A stretch of 64,000 nucleotides of DNA. Origin: Streptomyces hygroscopicus. Lineage in GTDB: Bacteria; Actinomycetota; Actinomycetes; Streptomycetales; Streptomycetaceae. Of this stretch, positions 24,997 through 32,863 are shown piece after piece. The number at the start of each line of letters is the position of its first letter. The first letter of the stretch is position 1. The DNA lies in contig CP018627.1 of NCBI GenBank assembly GCA_002021875.1, positions 7,626,001-7,690,000 of the forward strand, given 5' to 3'. The translations under genes and the position numbers were made by a program. The notes below the pieces were generated by a model. That model made no database searches. It saw only the letters and a list, made by a program, of their open reading frames with translations, and had not been told where the DNA came from.

Positions 24997-25992
24997 TCAG
25001 CCCCCTGCCGGGTCCGGCGGCGCGCCCACGTCCATGGGCGGGCCGCCGGTCTCCGTGGGCAGATCCCCGGTCTGCGTGGGCAGGCCGCGCGAGGCGTAGT
25101 AGGCGCCGAGCGCGGCCTCGCCACCCGACCCCATGGCGGTCGCGATCCGCTGGAAGCGAGCCGACCGCAGATCACCGGCGGTGAAGACCCTCGGGTGCTG
25201 GCTCCCGGGAGGGCAGTACCCGGACCGGTCGGCGGCCACGGCCCCGGCCGGGGGCGCCGGGGCGCTGCCCAGGTTGAGGAAGGCGAGATCGGCCGTGAGG
25301 ACCCGCCGCTCGCCCTCCACCGTCCGGACCTCGGCGGTGACCGGTGCCGAGGAGGGCCCCAACTCCAGCCGCCGCACGGCCACCAGCTCCACCCGCGAGT
25401 CCCGCCGGATCTCCTCGGTCTTGTAGGCGTCCTCGGGCGGATACGCCACCACAAAGCGGGTCCTCAGCTCCGGATGAGCCCGCGCCACGGTGCCCAGGGG
25501 CCGGTCCGCGCCCAGGACCAGCACCGTCCGGTCGTCGAACGCCGCCGGGTCCGCCTCCCACAGCGGTGGCAGCGCCCGGCCCGCCACGCCCCCGAGCCAT
25601 CCCGCGCCCTCAGGACCCAGCGGCCCGACCCCCGTGGCGACGACCACATACGGAGCGGTCAGCCGCGCTCCGGGCCCCCGCGCGGGCCCCACCGGCGCCA
25701 CGGGCTCGACCGAGACCTCGACGCGGTCGTCGAAGGCATCGATCAGCGTGGCGCGGCTGTCCAACTCCACCCGGCACAGATCACATCGCGCCAGATCGGC
25801 CTCGATCGCCGCTGCCAGATCCGGGCCGTTGGCGACTCCGAGGACATTGCTCACCACCGGGATGCGCCGCAGCGCCCCGCACACCGCGTCGCCCGACTCG
25901 ATCAGCACCGAGCGCATCCCTACGCTCGCCGCCATCACGGCGGCGGCGCAGCCCGCCGGGCCACCCCCGACGATCAGCAGGTCGGTGTCCAT
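24997..25992 (-). CDS. Thioredoxin-reductase-like FAD oxidoreductase, atypical
   Basis: A 331-residue flavoprotein with the FAD-binding LLIVGGGPAGCAAAVMAA motif at the N-terminus, an NAD(P)-type second domain (VLVLGADRPLG), and the C-terminal FAD motif VFTAGDLRSARFQRIATAMGSGGEAA. The layout is that of thioredoxin reductases, but the usual CxxC in the NADPH domain is missing. A different Cys pair, Cys70-x-x-Cys73 (RCDLCR), lies in the first domain. The C-terminus has a short internal repeat (PTQTGDLPTETGGPP). It may reduce a low-molecular or protein disulphide, or act as another ferredoxin-NADP-type enzyme. Confidence 0.8.
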   Translation of the reverse strand: MDTDLLIVGGGPAGCAAAVMAASVGMRSVLIESGDAVCGALRRIPVVSNVLGVANGPDLAAAIEADLARCDLCRVELDSRATLIDAFDDRVEVSVEPVAPVGPARGPGARLTAPYVVVATGVGPLGPEGAGWLGGVAGRALPPLWEADPAAFDDRTVLVLGADRPLGTVARAHPELRTRFVVAYPPEDAYKTEEIRRDSRVELVAVRRLELGPSSAPVTAEVRTVEGERRVLTADLAFLNLGSAPAPPAGAVAADRSGYCPPGSQHPRVFTAGDLRSARFQRIATAMGSGGEAALGAYYASRGLPTQTGDLPTETGGPPMDVGAPPDPAGG

Positions 25993-26081
25993 GCGAAGCC
26001 CCCATTCTCTCCGTCTCTCCGGCCCGTTTCCCGCCCGGCCGAACGCTTCCTTCCCTCCGGCCGGGCGAGCAGCGGGCCGGA

Positions 26082-27224
26082 TCAGCGGCTGTAAAGATCC
26101 CGGTACGCGGGGAAGACACCGCCCGGGCCGTCCACGGTCTCCGCCGCGAGCACCGCCTTGACCACCGCCCGGGTCAGCACATCCGCCCCGGCCGCCAGCA
26201 CCTCGTTCAGCGCGCCGCTCTCCCGGTGCACCCCGAACGCCGGATCCTCGGAGCCCTCGGGGCCGCCCTCCGGTATCAGCGGCCGCCCGCAGGTGGCCAG
26301 GGCGAAGACCGTGTCGCCGTCGGAGAGCAGATGCACCGGCCGGACGGCCCGCGCCAAACCGTCATGCGCCGTACCCGCCAGCTTGTGCGCCTGGGCCCGG
26401 GTGAGCACGGCATCGGTGGCGACCACGGCCAGCGTGGTGTTCAGCGGAGGCCGCACCGACGCGGCCTGCCGCCGCTCCGATTCGGCCCGTGCGGCGGTCA
26501 GCCGGCGCATCGCCTCCGCGTGCTCGGCCGCACCGGGCCTGCGGGGCCCGCCCTCGTCCGACGGCGCGTAGTGCTCCCCGTACAGCACACCCGTACCGGG
26601 ATCGACGACCGATCCCACGGCGTTGACCACCGCCAGCGCGGCCACCGTGACGCCGGACGGCAGCACCGTGGAGGCCGAACCGGTGCCGCCCTTGAGCCCA
26701 CCGGCCACCGCGCCCGTGCCCGCCCCCACATTGCCCTGCGCGACCGGTGCCCCGGCCTCCGAACCGGCCGCCGCCTCGATCGCCTCGCGCCCCAGCGCGG
26801 CGTCCGGGCGGGCCCGCCAGTCGCCGCCCCGGCCCAGGTCGAAGAGGGCGGCGGCCGGGACCACCGGAACGACCTGCGCCGGATCGGGACCGACCCGGAA
26901 GCCCCGGCCGTGCTCCTCCAGCCAGGAGGCCACCCCCGAGGCGCTGTCGAGCCCGAACGCGCTGCCGCCGGTCAGCACGATGGCATCGACGCGCTGGACC
27001 AGATTCCTCGAATCGAGGGCATCGGTCTCCCGGGTACCGGGACCACCGCCGCGCACATCGACCGCGGCGATCGCACCGCCCTCGGGGGCCAGCACCACGG
27101 TCGTCCCGGTCAACCGGCCGCCACCGGACCGCCGGGCATGGCCCACCCGCAGTCCGTGGACATCCGTCAGGCCGTCGGCCGGACCGGTGGGGGTTGATTC
27201 GGAGTTTGTCCGCTCGGCATCCAT
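26082..27224 (-). CDS. P1-family peptidase (DmpA/L-aminopeptidase type)
   Basis: A 380-residue Ntn-fold peptidase of the DmpA family, which self-cleaves and releases N-terminal residues from small peptides or amides. Family landmarks are LTDVHGLRVGHA at the start, VLTGGSAFGLDSASGV, and GNVGAGTGAVAGGLKGGTG. The nucleophile is expected at the self-cleavage site near the central PPLNTTLAVVATDAVL segment, although the residue there is Thr rather than the Ser of DmpA. I chose the ATG at 27224; no ribosome site is clear and the frame extends further upstream. Confidence 0.88.
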   Translation of the reverse strand: MDAERTNSESTPTGPADGLTDVHGLRVGHARRSGGGRLTGTTVVLAPEGGAIAAVDVRGGGPGTRETDALDSRNLVQRVDAIVLTGGSAFGLDSASGVASWLEEHGRGFRVGPDPAQVVPVVPAAALFDLGRGGDWRARPDAALGREAIEAAAGSEAGAPVAQGNVGAGTGAVAGGLKGGTGSASTVLPSGVTVAALAVVNAVGSVVDPGTGVLYGEHYAPSDEGGPRRPGAAEHAEAMRRLTAARAESERRQAASVRPPLNTTLAVVATDAVLTRAQAHKLAGTAHDGLARAVRPVHLLSDGDTVFALATCGRPLIPEGGPEGSEDPAFGVHRESGALNEVLAAGADVLTRAVVKAVLAAETVDGPGGVFPAYRDLYSR

Positions 27225-27393
27225 GGAAGCTATGCGTAGCACGGGAAGCCATGGCATGGTCGGGTGCCGAGGCGCGAACCACTTCCTTGTCCGCCCGCCC
27301 GCGATCGCCGGCGAAGGCCCCAGGACGGGATGAGGACCTCTCATATAGAAGGCGTTCATCAGACGTTGATGGCGTGACAGCAGTCTGGACTGT

Positions 27394-27969
27394 ATGCCGT
27401 TCGCCCCCGTCCGAAAGAAGACCGCCGTGCCCCGTACGTCTCGGACGGAGGAGCTCCCGACACTGGCCGCCGACGCTCGGCGGGCCGCCCGGGTCGCCCT
27501 CCGCTGGATCAGCGAGCCGGACTGCACCGAGGAGCTCACCCATGCCGAGCTGCTCGACCAGGCGGCGCGGGCCGCCGCCGCACTCACCCGGCTCGGCGTC
27601 CGCGCCGGGGACCGGGTGGCGGTCCATCTGCCGCTGGTGCCCGAGTCAGTGATCGCCACGCTCGCCTGCGGACGGCTCGACGTCGTCCGCGCCAGCCTCC
27701 CCGTGGGGCTGCGCCCGCATGAGCTGCGCGAGCGGATCAGGGAGGTCGACGCGAAGGTCGTCATCACTGCGGACGCCGGGCAGCACCGCGGGGAGCTGCA
27801 GCCGCTCAAGCGGCAGGTCGACCGGGCGCTGGCCGGCTGCCCCGGGGTGCGGTCCGTGCTGGTCGTCCACCGGCTCGCCTGCCCGGTGTCCTGGACGCCC
27901 GGGCGTGACCTGTGGTGGCACGACGAGCTCGGCCGATACACCGAGCCGCTGCCCGGGCCGTACTCTTGA
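27394..27969 (+). CDS. Isolated N-terminal fragment of an AMP-binding (acyl-CoA synthetase) enzyme
   Basis: A 191-residue protein that resembles only the first part of acetyl/acyl-CoA synthetases (LTHAELLDQAARAAAALTRLGVRAGDRVAVHLPLVPE). It stops before the ATP-binding P-loop (TSGTTGKPKG) and lacks the catalytic C-terminal domain. The end is not abrupt: the frame closes normally and the next gene starts three bases later, so this may be a stable short protein rather than recent debris. An alternative start is the GTG at 27427 behind a weak GAAAGAAG. It cannot be an active synthetase alone. Confidence 0.75.
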   Translation: MPFAPVRKKTAVPRTSRTEELPTLAADARRAARVALRWISEPDCTEELTHAELLDQAARAAAALTRLGVRAGDRVAVHLPLVPESVIATLACGRLDVVRASLPVGLRPHELRERIREVDAKVVITADAGQHRGELQPLKRQVDRALAGCPGVRSVLVVHRLACPVSWTPGRDLWWHDELGRYTEPLPGPYS

Positions 27970-27972
27970 GGC

Positions 27973-28161
27973 ATGAACACCGCCCCTGCCCCTGGACCGC
28001 GCGATCCGGCCGCCGCGCTGATCTTCGACGATCCACTGGCGCAGCGGTCGTCGGACGATACGGACCACGGGTGGGGTGAGCGGGTTCCCGGCGGTGACAG
28101 CGCCGACGATGCCGCTGGTCTGGCCCGGTTCCTCGACGAGAAGCCGCCCCACCACCTCTGA
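27973..28161 (+). CDS. Small acidic hypothetical protein
   Basis: A 62-residue acidic protein, Pro/Asp-rich, ending in the distinctive RFLDEKPPHHL. I recognise this ending from small Streptomyces proteins near mscL but know no function. It begins three bases after the AMP-binding fragment, so the two are probably co-translated. It converges on mscL with only seven bases between the stops. Confidence 0.65.
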   Translation: MNTAPAPGPRDPAAALIFDDPLAQRSSDDTDHGWGERVPGGDSADDAAGLARFLDEKPPHHL

Positions 28162-28168
28162 CGGGTCC

Positions 28169-28672
28169 CTAGGCGCTGGAGCCGCTGCCACCGTCGACGG
28201 CGGCGCCGCGCCGCGCCACCAGCTCGTCGCGGATCTGGCGCAGCAGAAGGATCTCCTCGGCCTCCGCGACGGCCTGCTCCTCCTCGGCCTTCGCCTCCTT
28301 GGCGGCCTTGCGCGCCAGATAGCGCGACATCGGCAGCACCATCAGGAAGTACACCACCGCCGCGGTGATCAGGAAGGTCAGCACTGCCGAGAGCACGCTT
28401 CCCCAGAGGATCGGAATGCCGTGGACGATATCGCCGGCGGCGTTGGTCTCGCAGGGCGCCTCGAGGCAGGAGCGGTACTTCTCGAGATCCTTCGTGCCGA
28501 AGGCTCCGACTATGGGGTTGATGAGGCCCTTCACTATCGAGTTCACGACGGCGGTGAAGGCGGCTCCGATGACGACCGCGACAGCCAGATCGATCACATT
28601 GCCGCGCATCAGGAAGGCTTTGAACCCTTCCATGACGCTCTTCTTCTCCTCGGTTACCTTCTCCTGACTCAA
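28169..28672 (-). CDS. mscL: MscL, large-conductance mechanosensitive channel
   Basis: A 167-residue channel subunit that opens under membrane tension to release solutes on osmotic downshock. The N-terminal GFKAFLMRGNVIDLAVAVVIGAAFTAVVNSIV is the conserved S1/TM1 pore helix. TM2 follows (LWGSVLSAVLTFLITAAVVYFLMVL). The C-terminus forms a charged helical bundle and ends in a Gly/Ser tail. The periplasmic loop has two Cys (SCLEAPCET), unusual but plausible as a disulphide. Confidence 0.95.
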   Translation of the reverse strand: MSQEKVTEEKKSVMEGFKAFLMRGNVIDLAVAVVIGAAFTAVVNSIVKGLINPIVGAFGTKDLEKYRSCLEAPCETNAAGDIVHGIPILWGSVLSAVLTFLITAAVVYFLMVLPMSRYLARKAAKEAKAEEEQAVAEAEEILLLRQIRDELVARRGAAVDGGSGSSA

Positions 28673-28765
28673 CCCACTGCCTCTCTCTCGCCGCGTCGGT
28701 GCTGGAGCGGACGGTTCCGCAACCTACACCCGCAGGTGAGAGGGGCATCAGGGGAGTCGGGGGAG

Positions 28766-29446
28766 TCAGCAGCGGCATAGCGTCACCGCCAGTCGGGAGC
28801 CGGCCGCGGCCCCGGCCAGGGCGGTGGCGTCCGCTCGCGGAACCGTCAGCACCACCAGCGCCCCGCCGCCGTCCAGCGTGCTGCCTCCGTCCAGCGCCCC
28901 GCCGCCGTCACCGCTCGCATCCACCTCCGCACCGGCCTCCGGCGCACCGCTGTCGGTCCCACCGTCCGCCGAGCGGCCGCCCGCCGCGGGGCCGCTCCTG
29001 GATCCCGGCACCTCGGCCACCCGGACCCCACGTGCGACCACCCGTGCCGTGGCACCGGACGACCCGGTCCGTGCGGCGTCCGGGAGCGGGGTGGCCAGCA
29101 CATCCACCCGGTCGCCGGGGTGCAGCAGCCGCACCGCAGCCGCGTCGGCGATCCGGACCGGCGCCGACACCATGGCGGGGCGCGGGCCGCCCCGCCGCTC
29201 CTCGCCCGCCGGAGCGGGCGCCCGCGAGGACTCCGCATCCGTGTGGCCCCGGCCGGGCGGTGCCGCGGCCGCGAGTGCGGCGGCCGTCAGCGCCAGCCCG
29301 GCCGCCATCGCGCGGCGCCGCCGCCGCACGGCCCGCCGCAGCCGGAATCCGCCGGAGCGCTCGGTGCGCACCGGATCGAAGCGGGGCACCGCGCGGGCCG
29401 GGGGAGCGGAGCGGGGTAACGCGAGGGTGGGGGACGGATGGGACAT
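28766..29446 (-). CDS. SAF-domain (CpaB/RcpC-like) membrane-anchored protein
   Basis: A 226-residue protein with a basic N-terminus, one transmembrane helix (about 48-65, AAGLALTAAALAAAA), and an outer SAF-like domain (VSAPVRIADAAAVRLLHPGDRVDVLAT) as in the CpaB pilus-assembly family. A Gly/Asp-rich insert (about 155-198) contains repeats of GALDGGS-type units. The end AGSRLAVTLCRC is typical of actinobacterial members. No pilus genes are nearby, so its role is unclear. Confidence 0.8.
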   Translation of the reverse strand: MSHPSPTLALPRSAPPARAVPRFDPVRTERSGGFRLRRAVRRRRRAMAAGLALTAAALAAAAPPGRGHTDAESSRAPAPAGEERRGGPRPAMVSAPVRIADAAAVRLLHPGDRVDVLATPLPDAARTGSSGATARVVARGVRVAEVPGSRSGPAAGGRSADGGTDSGAPEAGAEVDASGDGGGALDGGSTLDGGGALVVLTVPRADATALAGAAAGSRLAVTLCRC

Positions 29447-29629
29447 GGCACATCACCGCCTGCCGTGAGGGACCGAGTGCTTCTGGCCCCCTCACCATGC
29501 CCGCCCCCACCCGATCCCGCTCGGGCCTGTGGACGGCCACCGGGCTGTGGACAACTCGGTCACCCAGGCGAGCGACACCCGCCCCACAGTGGCCGCCGTG
29601 CGCGTCTACCCGTCCACCCCGCACCGCCC

Positions 29630-30475
29630 CTACGGAAGCTCTATCCCCAGGTCCCAGCCGTCGTGGGCGTGGGTGCACAGGCAGTCCCGCGCGGAGGTCT
29701 CCGGCAGCTTGCCCACCGCGTCGAAGAGCACCTCACGCAGTCGGCCCACGTTCTCCCCGAAGACCTTCAGCACCTCGGTGTGGGTGACGCCCTCACCGGT
29801 CTCCACTCCCGCGTCCAGGTCGGTGACCAGCGTCAACGACGTGTAGCAGAGCCCCAGTTCACGGGCGAGCACCGCCTCCGGGTGGCCCGTCATGCCGACC
29901 ACCGACCAGCCCTGCGCCGCATGCCAGCGCGATTCGGCCCGGGTGGAGAAGCGCGGCCCCTCGATCACGCACATCGTCCCGCCGTCCACCGGCTCCCAGC
30001 CGCGTCCGCGCGCCGCGTCCACGGCCGCGTTCCGCCCCACCGGGCAGTACGGGTCGGCGAAGGTGGTGTGCACCACGTTCGGAATCCGGCCGTCCGGCAG
30101 CGGCTCGCCGTCGAAGTAGGTCTGCGTACGCGCCTTCGTGCGGTCCACCAGCTGGTCGGGGACGAGCAGCGTTCCGGGTCCGTGCTCCGGCCGCAGCCCG
30201 CCCACCGCGCACGGGCCGAAGACCTGCCGCACCCCGAGCGAGCGCAGGGCCCAGAGGTTGGCGCGGTAGTTGATGCGGTGCGGCGGCAGATGGTGCTTGC
30301 GGCCGTGCCGCGGGAGGAAGGCGACCCGTCGCCCCTCGATGTCGCCGAGGACGAGCGAGTCGCTCGGCGCCCCATAGGGAGTCTCCACAGTGATCTCGGT
30401 CACGTCGTCGAGGAACGTGTAGAACCCCGATCCCCCGATGACCCCTATGTCTGCTTGCCTGCTGGTCTCGACCAT
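29630..30475 (-). CDS. mtnP: S-methyl-5'-thioadenosine phosphorylase
   Basis: A 281-residue PNP/MTAP-family enzyme that phosphorolyses methylthioadenosine to adenine and methylthioribose 1-phosphate, recycling a by-product of polyamine and other pathways. Motifs: IGVIGGSGFY at the N-terminus, phosphate-binding LPRHGRKHHLPPHRINYRAN, and the substrate site MCVIEGPRFSTRAESR with VGMTGHPEAVLARELGLCY. The ATG at 30475 has no clear ribosome site. In this family MTA and hypoxanthine-specific enzymes can be confused; the His-Pro in TGHPE leaves specificity uncertain. Confidence 0.88.
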   Translation of the reverse strand: MVETSRQADIGVIGGSGFYTFLDDVTEITVETPYGAPSDSLVLGDIEGRRVAFLPRHGRKHHLPPHRINYRANLWALRSLGVRQVFGPCAVGGLRPEHGPGTLLVPDQLVDRTKARTQTYFDGEPLPDGRIPNVVHTTFADPYCPVGRNAAVDAARGRGWEPVDGGTMCVIEGPRFSTRAESRWHAAQGWSVVGMTGHPEAVLARELGLCYTSLTLVTDLDAGVETGEGVTHTEVLKVFGENVGRLREVLFDAVGKLPETSARDCLCTHAHDGWDLGIELP

Positions 30476-30510
30476 GCGATCACCCTAGCCACCCGCGTCC
30501 GCACGAACGA

Positions 30511-30544
30511 CACCCCGCCTCCTCCCGGTGGAGGCGGCGGGGTG
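30511..30544. terminator. Imperfect hairpin after the FmdB gene
   Basis: CACCCCGCCTCC pairs with GGAGGCGGCGGGGTG, with a three-base bulge, in the 97-bp gap between the FmdB gene end and the mtnP start. Confidence 0.65.
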
Positions 30545-30572
30545 CCGATGAAGCCGAAGAGAGGTGGCCGGG

Positions 30573-30944
30573 TCAGGCGGCCGAACTCGACGACGAAGAC
30601 GACGAAGACGAGGAGGACGCCGAGGACGACGAAGACCCCGACGACGAAGACGTCGAGGAGGAGGACGAGGAAGAAGAGTCCGAGGACGAAGACGAGGAAG
30701 ACGACGAGTCGGAGCTGTCGCTCTTCGCCGCCGACTTGCTGGAACCGCCGCTCGTGCTGCTGGAAGAGGAGCGGCTGTCGTTCCGGTAGAACCCGGAGCC
30801 CTTGAACACGATGCCGACCGCGGAGAACACCTTCTTCAGGCGTCCCTCGCAGTTGGGGCACTCGGTGAGCGCGTCGTCGGTGAACTTCTGCACCGCCTCG
30901 AGGCCCTCGCCGCACTCGGTGCACTGGTACTGGTAGGTCGGCAC
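30573..30944 (-). CDS. FmdB-family zinc ribbon with poly-Ser tail
   Basis: A 123-residue protein. The first 40 residues form a zinc ribbon (CTECGEG ... CPNCEG) of the FmdB family, thought to be a regulatory or accessory zinc protein. From about residue 56 to the end it is almost entirely Ser, with a few Asp, Lys and Gly. I chose the GTG at 30944 because AGGAGG lies six bases upstream; the frame opens at 30971 but that crosses the CIRCE element. The CIRCE predicts control by HrcA and heat shock. Confidence 0.88.
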   Translation of the reverse strand: MPTYQYQCTECGEGLEAVQKFTDDALTECPNCEGRLKKVFSAVGIVFKGSGFYRNDSRSSSSSTSGGSSKSAAKSDSSDSSSSSSSSSDSSSSSSSSTSSSSGSSSSSASSSSSSSSSSSSAA

Positions 30945-30954
30945 GTTCTTCCTC

Positions 30955-30981
30955 CTGGCACTCTCACTCAATGAGTGCTAA
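30955..30981 (-). promoter_or_regulatory. CIRCE element (HrcA operator)
   Basis: On the minus strand this reads TTAGCACTC, nine bases, then GAGTGCCAG. The left arm is exact and the right arm matches six of nine positions of the CIRCE consensus TTAGCACTC-N9-GAGTGCTAA, with exact spacing. It directly abuts the AGGAGG ribosome site of the FmdB gene. Confidence 0.8.
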
Positions 30982-31123
30982 CGACGCTCCATAGTGCAGT
31001 ATTCCTGCGCGTCAGTCCACTGGGACGGGATATACGGTGATCGAACCCACCGTCCGAGGCCCGCTGCCGGACCCCGGTCCCGGCTCTCGTTCCGGGCCCT
31101 CGCGGGCCCCCGCTCCCGCCCCC

Positions 31124-32629
31124 TCAGCCCGCTCCCGTGCCCAGCCAGCCCGCCAGCTTGCCGCCCCGGCCCACCGCCCGCAGCCGCCGCTCCGCCGCGT
31201 CGCGCACCGGGTCCGTGGCCACCACGAGCAGCTCGTCACCGCGCCGCAGCATCGTCGAGGGCAGTGGTACGAAGCTGGTCCCGCCCCGGACCACCAGGGT
31301 GACCGCGGCTCCCGTGGGCAGCCGCAGCTCGCCGACCTCGACGCCGTGCATCTTGGACGCCTGGGGGATCGACACCGACAGCAGATGGCCGCGCAGCCGT
31401 TCCAGGGGCGCCGATTCGATGCCCAGGTCGGCCGGCTCGGGTTCCTCGAGCCGCAGCCGGGTGGCGAGCCAGGGCAGCGTCGGCCCCTGGACCAGGGTGT
31501 AGACGATCACCAGCACGAAGACGATGTTGAAGATCCGGCTGCTGCCGGGCACATCGCTGACCACCGGGATGGTCGCCAGGACGATCGGCACCGCCCCGCG
31601 CAGCCCGGCCCAGGACAGCAGCGCCTTCTCCCGCCAGAGCAGCGGGAACGGCGCCGTGCTGAGCAGGACCGACACCGGCCGGGCCACCACGGTCAGCACC
31701 AGCCCGACCGCGAGGGCGGGCAGGACGTCATCGCCCAGCTCATGCGGGGTGACCAGCAGTCCCAGCAGGACGAACATCCCGATCTGGGCGAGCCAGCCCA
31801 GCCCCTCGGCGAAGCCGCGCGTCGCCGGCCAGTGCGGCAGCCGTGCGTTGCCCATAAGGAGCGCGGCGAGGTAGACGGCGAGGAAGCCGGACCCGTGTGC
31901 CAGCGCACCGCCCGCGTAGGCGGTCACCGCGATGGCGATCACCGCGATCGGGTACAGACCCGAGGCGGGCAGTGCCACATGCCGCAGCCCGTACGCGCCC
32001 AGCCAGCCGATCGCGAGGCCGATCACCGCGCCGATCGCCAGCTCCAGGGCGATCGTGCCGATCAGGGCGTACCAGGACTCCATGTGGCCCTGGCTGGAGA
32101 AGGCGACCACCAGGATCACCACGGGGGCGTCGTTGAAGCCCGACTCGGCCTCCAGGATGCCCGTGAGCCGCTTGGGCAGCGGCACCGTGCGCAGCACCGA
32201 GAAGACCGCCGCCGCGTCCGTGGACGACACCACCGCGCCGATGATCAGCGCCTGTCGCCAGTCCAGTCCCACCACATAGTGCCCTGCGGTCGCGGTGAGC
32301 CCCACGCTCACCGCGACACCCACGGTGGACAGGACGGCGGCCGCCGGCAGGGCGGGTTTGATCTCGCCCCACTTCGTGCCGAGACCGCCTTCGGCCAGGA
32401 TGACGACCAGCGCGGCGTAGCCGAGGACCTGCGTCAGCTCGGCGTCGTTGAAGGTGACGCCGATCCCGTCCGTGCCGATCGCGACGCCGATCCCGAGATA
32501 GATCAGCAGCGTGGGCAGCCCGCTGTGCGAGGAGATCCTTACGGCCACCACCGCGAAAAGCAGGACGAGCGAGCAGATCAACAGCAGTTCATTGAGGTGG
32601 TGAACAGTCAGGGGCCGACCCTTTCTCAC
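31124..32629 (-). CDS. CPA1-type cation:H+ antiporter with TrkA-C domain
   Basis: A 501-residue antiporter of the NhaP2/CvrA-like K+/H+ group. Twelve or so helices include GLPTLLIYLGIGVAIG and the ion-site region ESGFNDAPVVILV with the conserved Asn-Asp. The C-terminal 80 residues form a TrkA-C-like regulatory domain (LPTGAAVTLVVRGG ... LRRGDELLVVA). The frame starts at GTG 32629, but family members begin at the position of codon 7, a CTG with GAAAGGGTC upstream. A CTG start at 32611 is therefore plausible. Confidence 0.88.
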   Translation of the reverse strand: MRKGRPLTVHHLNELLLICSLVLLFAVVAVRISSHSGLPTLLIYLGIGVAIGTDGIGVTFNDAELTQVLGYAALVVILAEGGLGTKWGEIKPALPAAAVLSTVGVAVSVGLTATAGHYVVGLDWRQALIIGAVVSSTDAAAVFSVLRTVPLPKRLTGILEAESGFNDAPVVILVVAFSSQGHMESWYALIGTIALELAIGAVIGLAIGWLGAYGLRHVALPASGLYPIAVIAIAVTAYAGGALAHGSGFLAVYLAALLMGNARLPHWPATRGFAEGLGWLAQIGMFVLLGLLVTPHELGDDVLPALAVGLVLTVVARPVSVLLSTAPFPLLWREKALLSWAGLRGAVPIVLATIPVVSDVPGSSRIFNIVFVLVIVYTLVQGPTLPWLATRLRLEEPEPADLGIESAPLERLRGHLLSVSIPQASKMHGVEVGELRLPTGAAVTLVVRGGTSFVPLPSTMLRRGDELLVVATDPVRDAAERRLRAVGRGGKLAGWLGTGAG

Positions 32630-32863
32630 GGGAGCGGAGGGAACGCTGCGAACAGGTCCCCGCCGACCGGAACTTCATTGCCTTACCTAACATTTTACGG
32701 GATCTTGACGCGAGCCTCCCACGAGGAGTCTTCGCCGAGGTGTACGAGCCCGGTCGGTGGCCGGTGCGAAGCGTCAGTCATGACTCCGCGTAGGGGTGGC
32801 GACAGCGCTGCGCCTATGGTTGCTCCAGCACTCCAGGTTCACCCTGCCCCTCGAAGGACAGCG

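Noticed and set aside
22770..25454. 894-codon frame opposite fruA
   Set aside because: FruA has complete PTS motifs on the plus strand; the opposite frame is compositional noise.
26082..28778. 898-codon extension of the P1 peptidase
   Set aside because: Upstream codons overlap mscL and the AMP-binding gene and show no homology; the peptidase starts near 27224.
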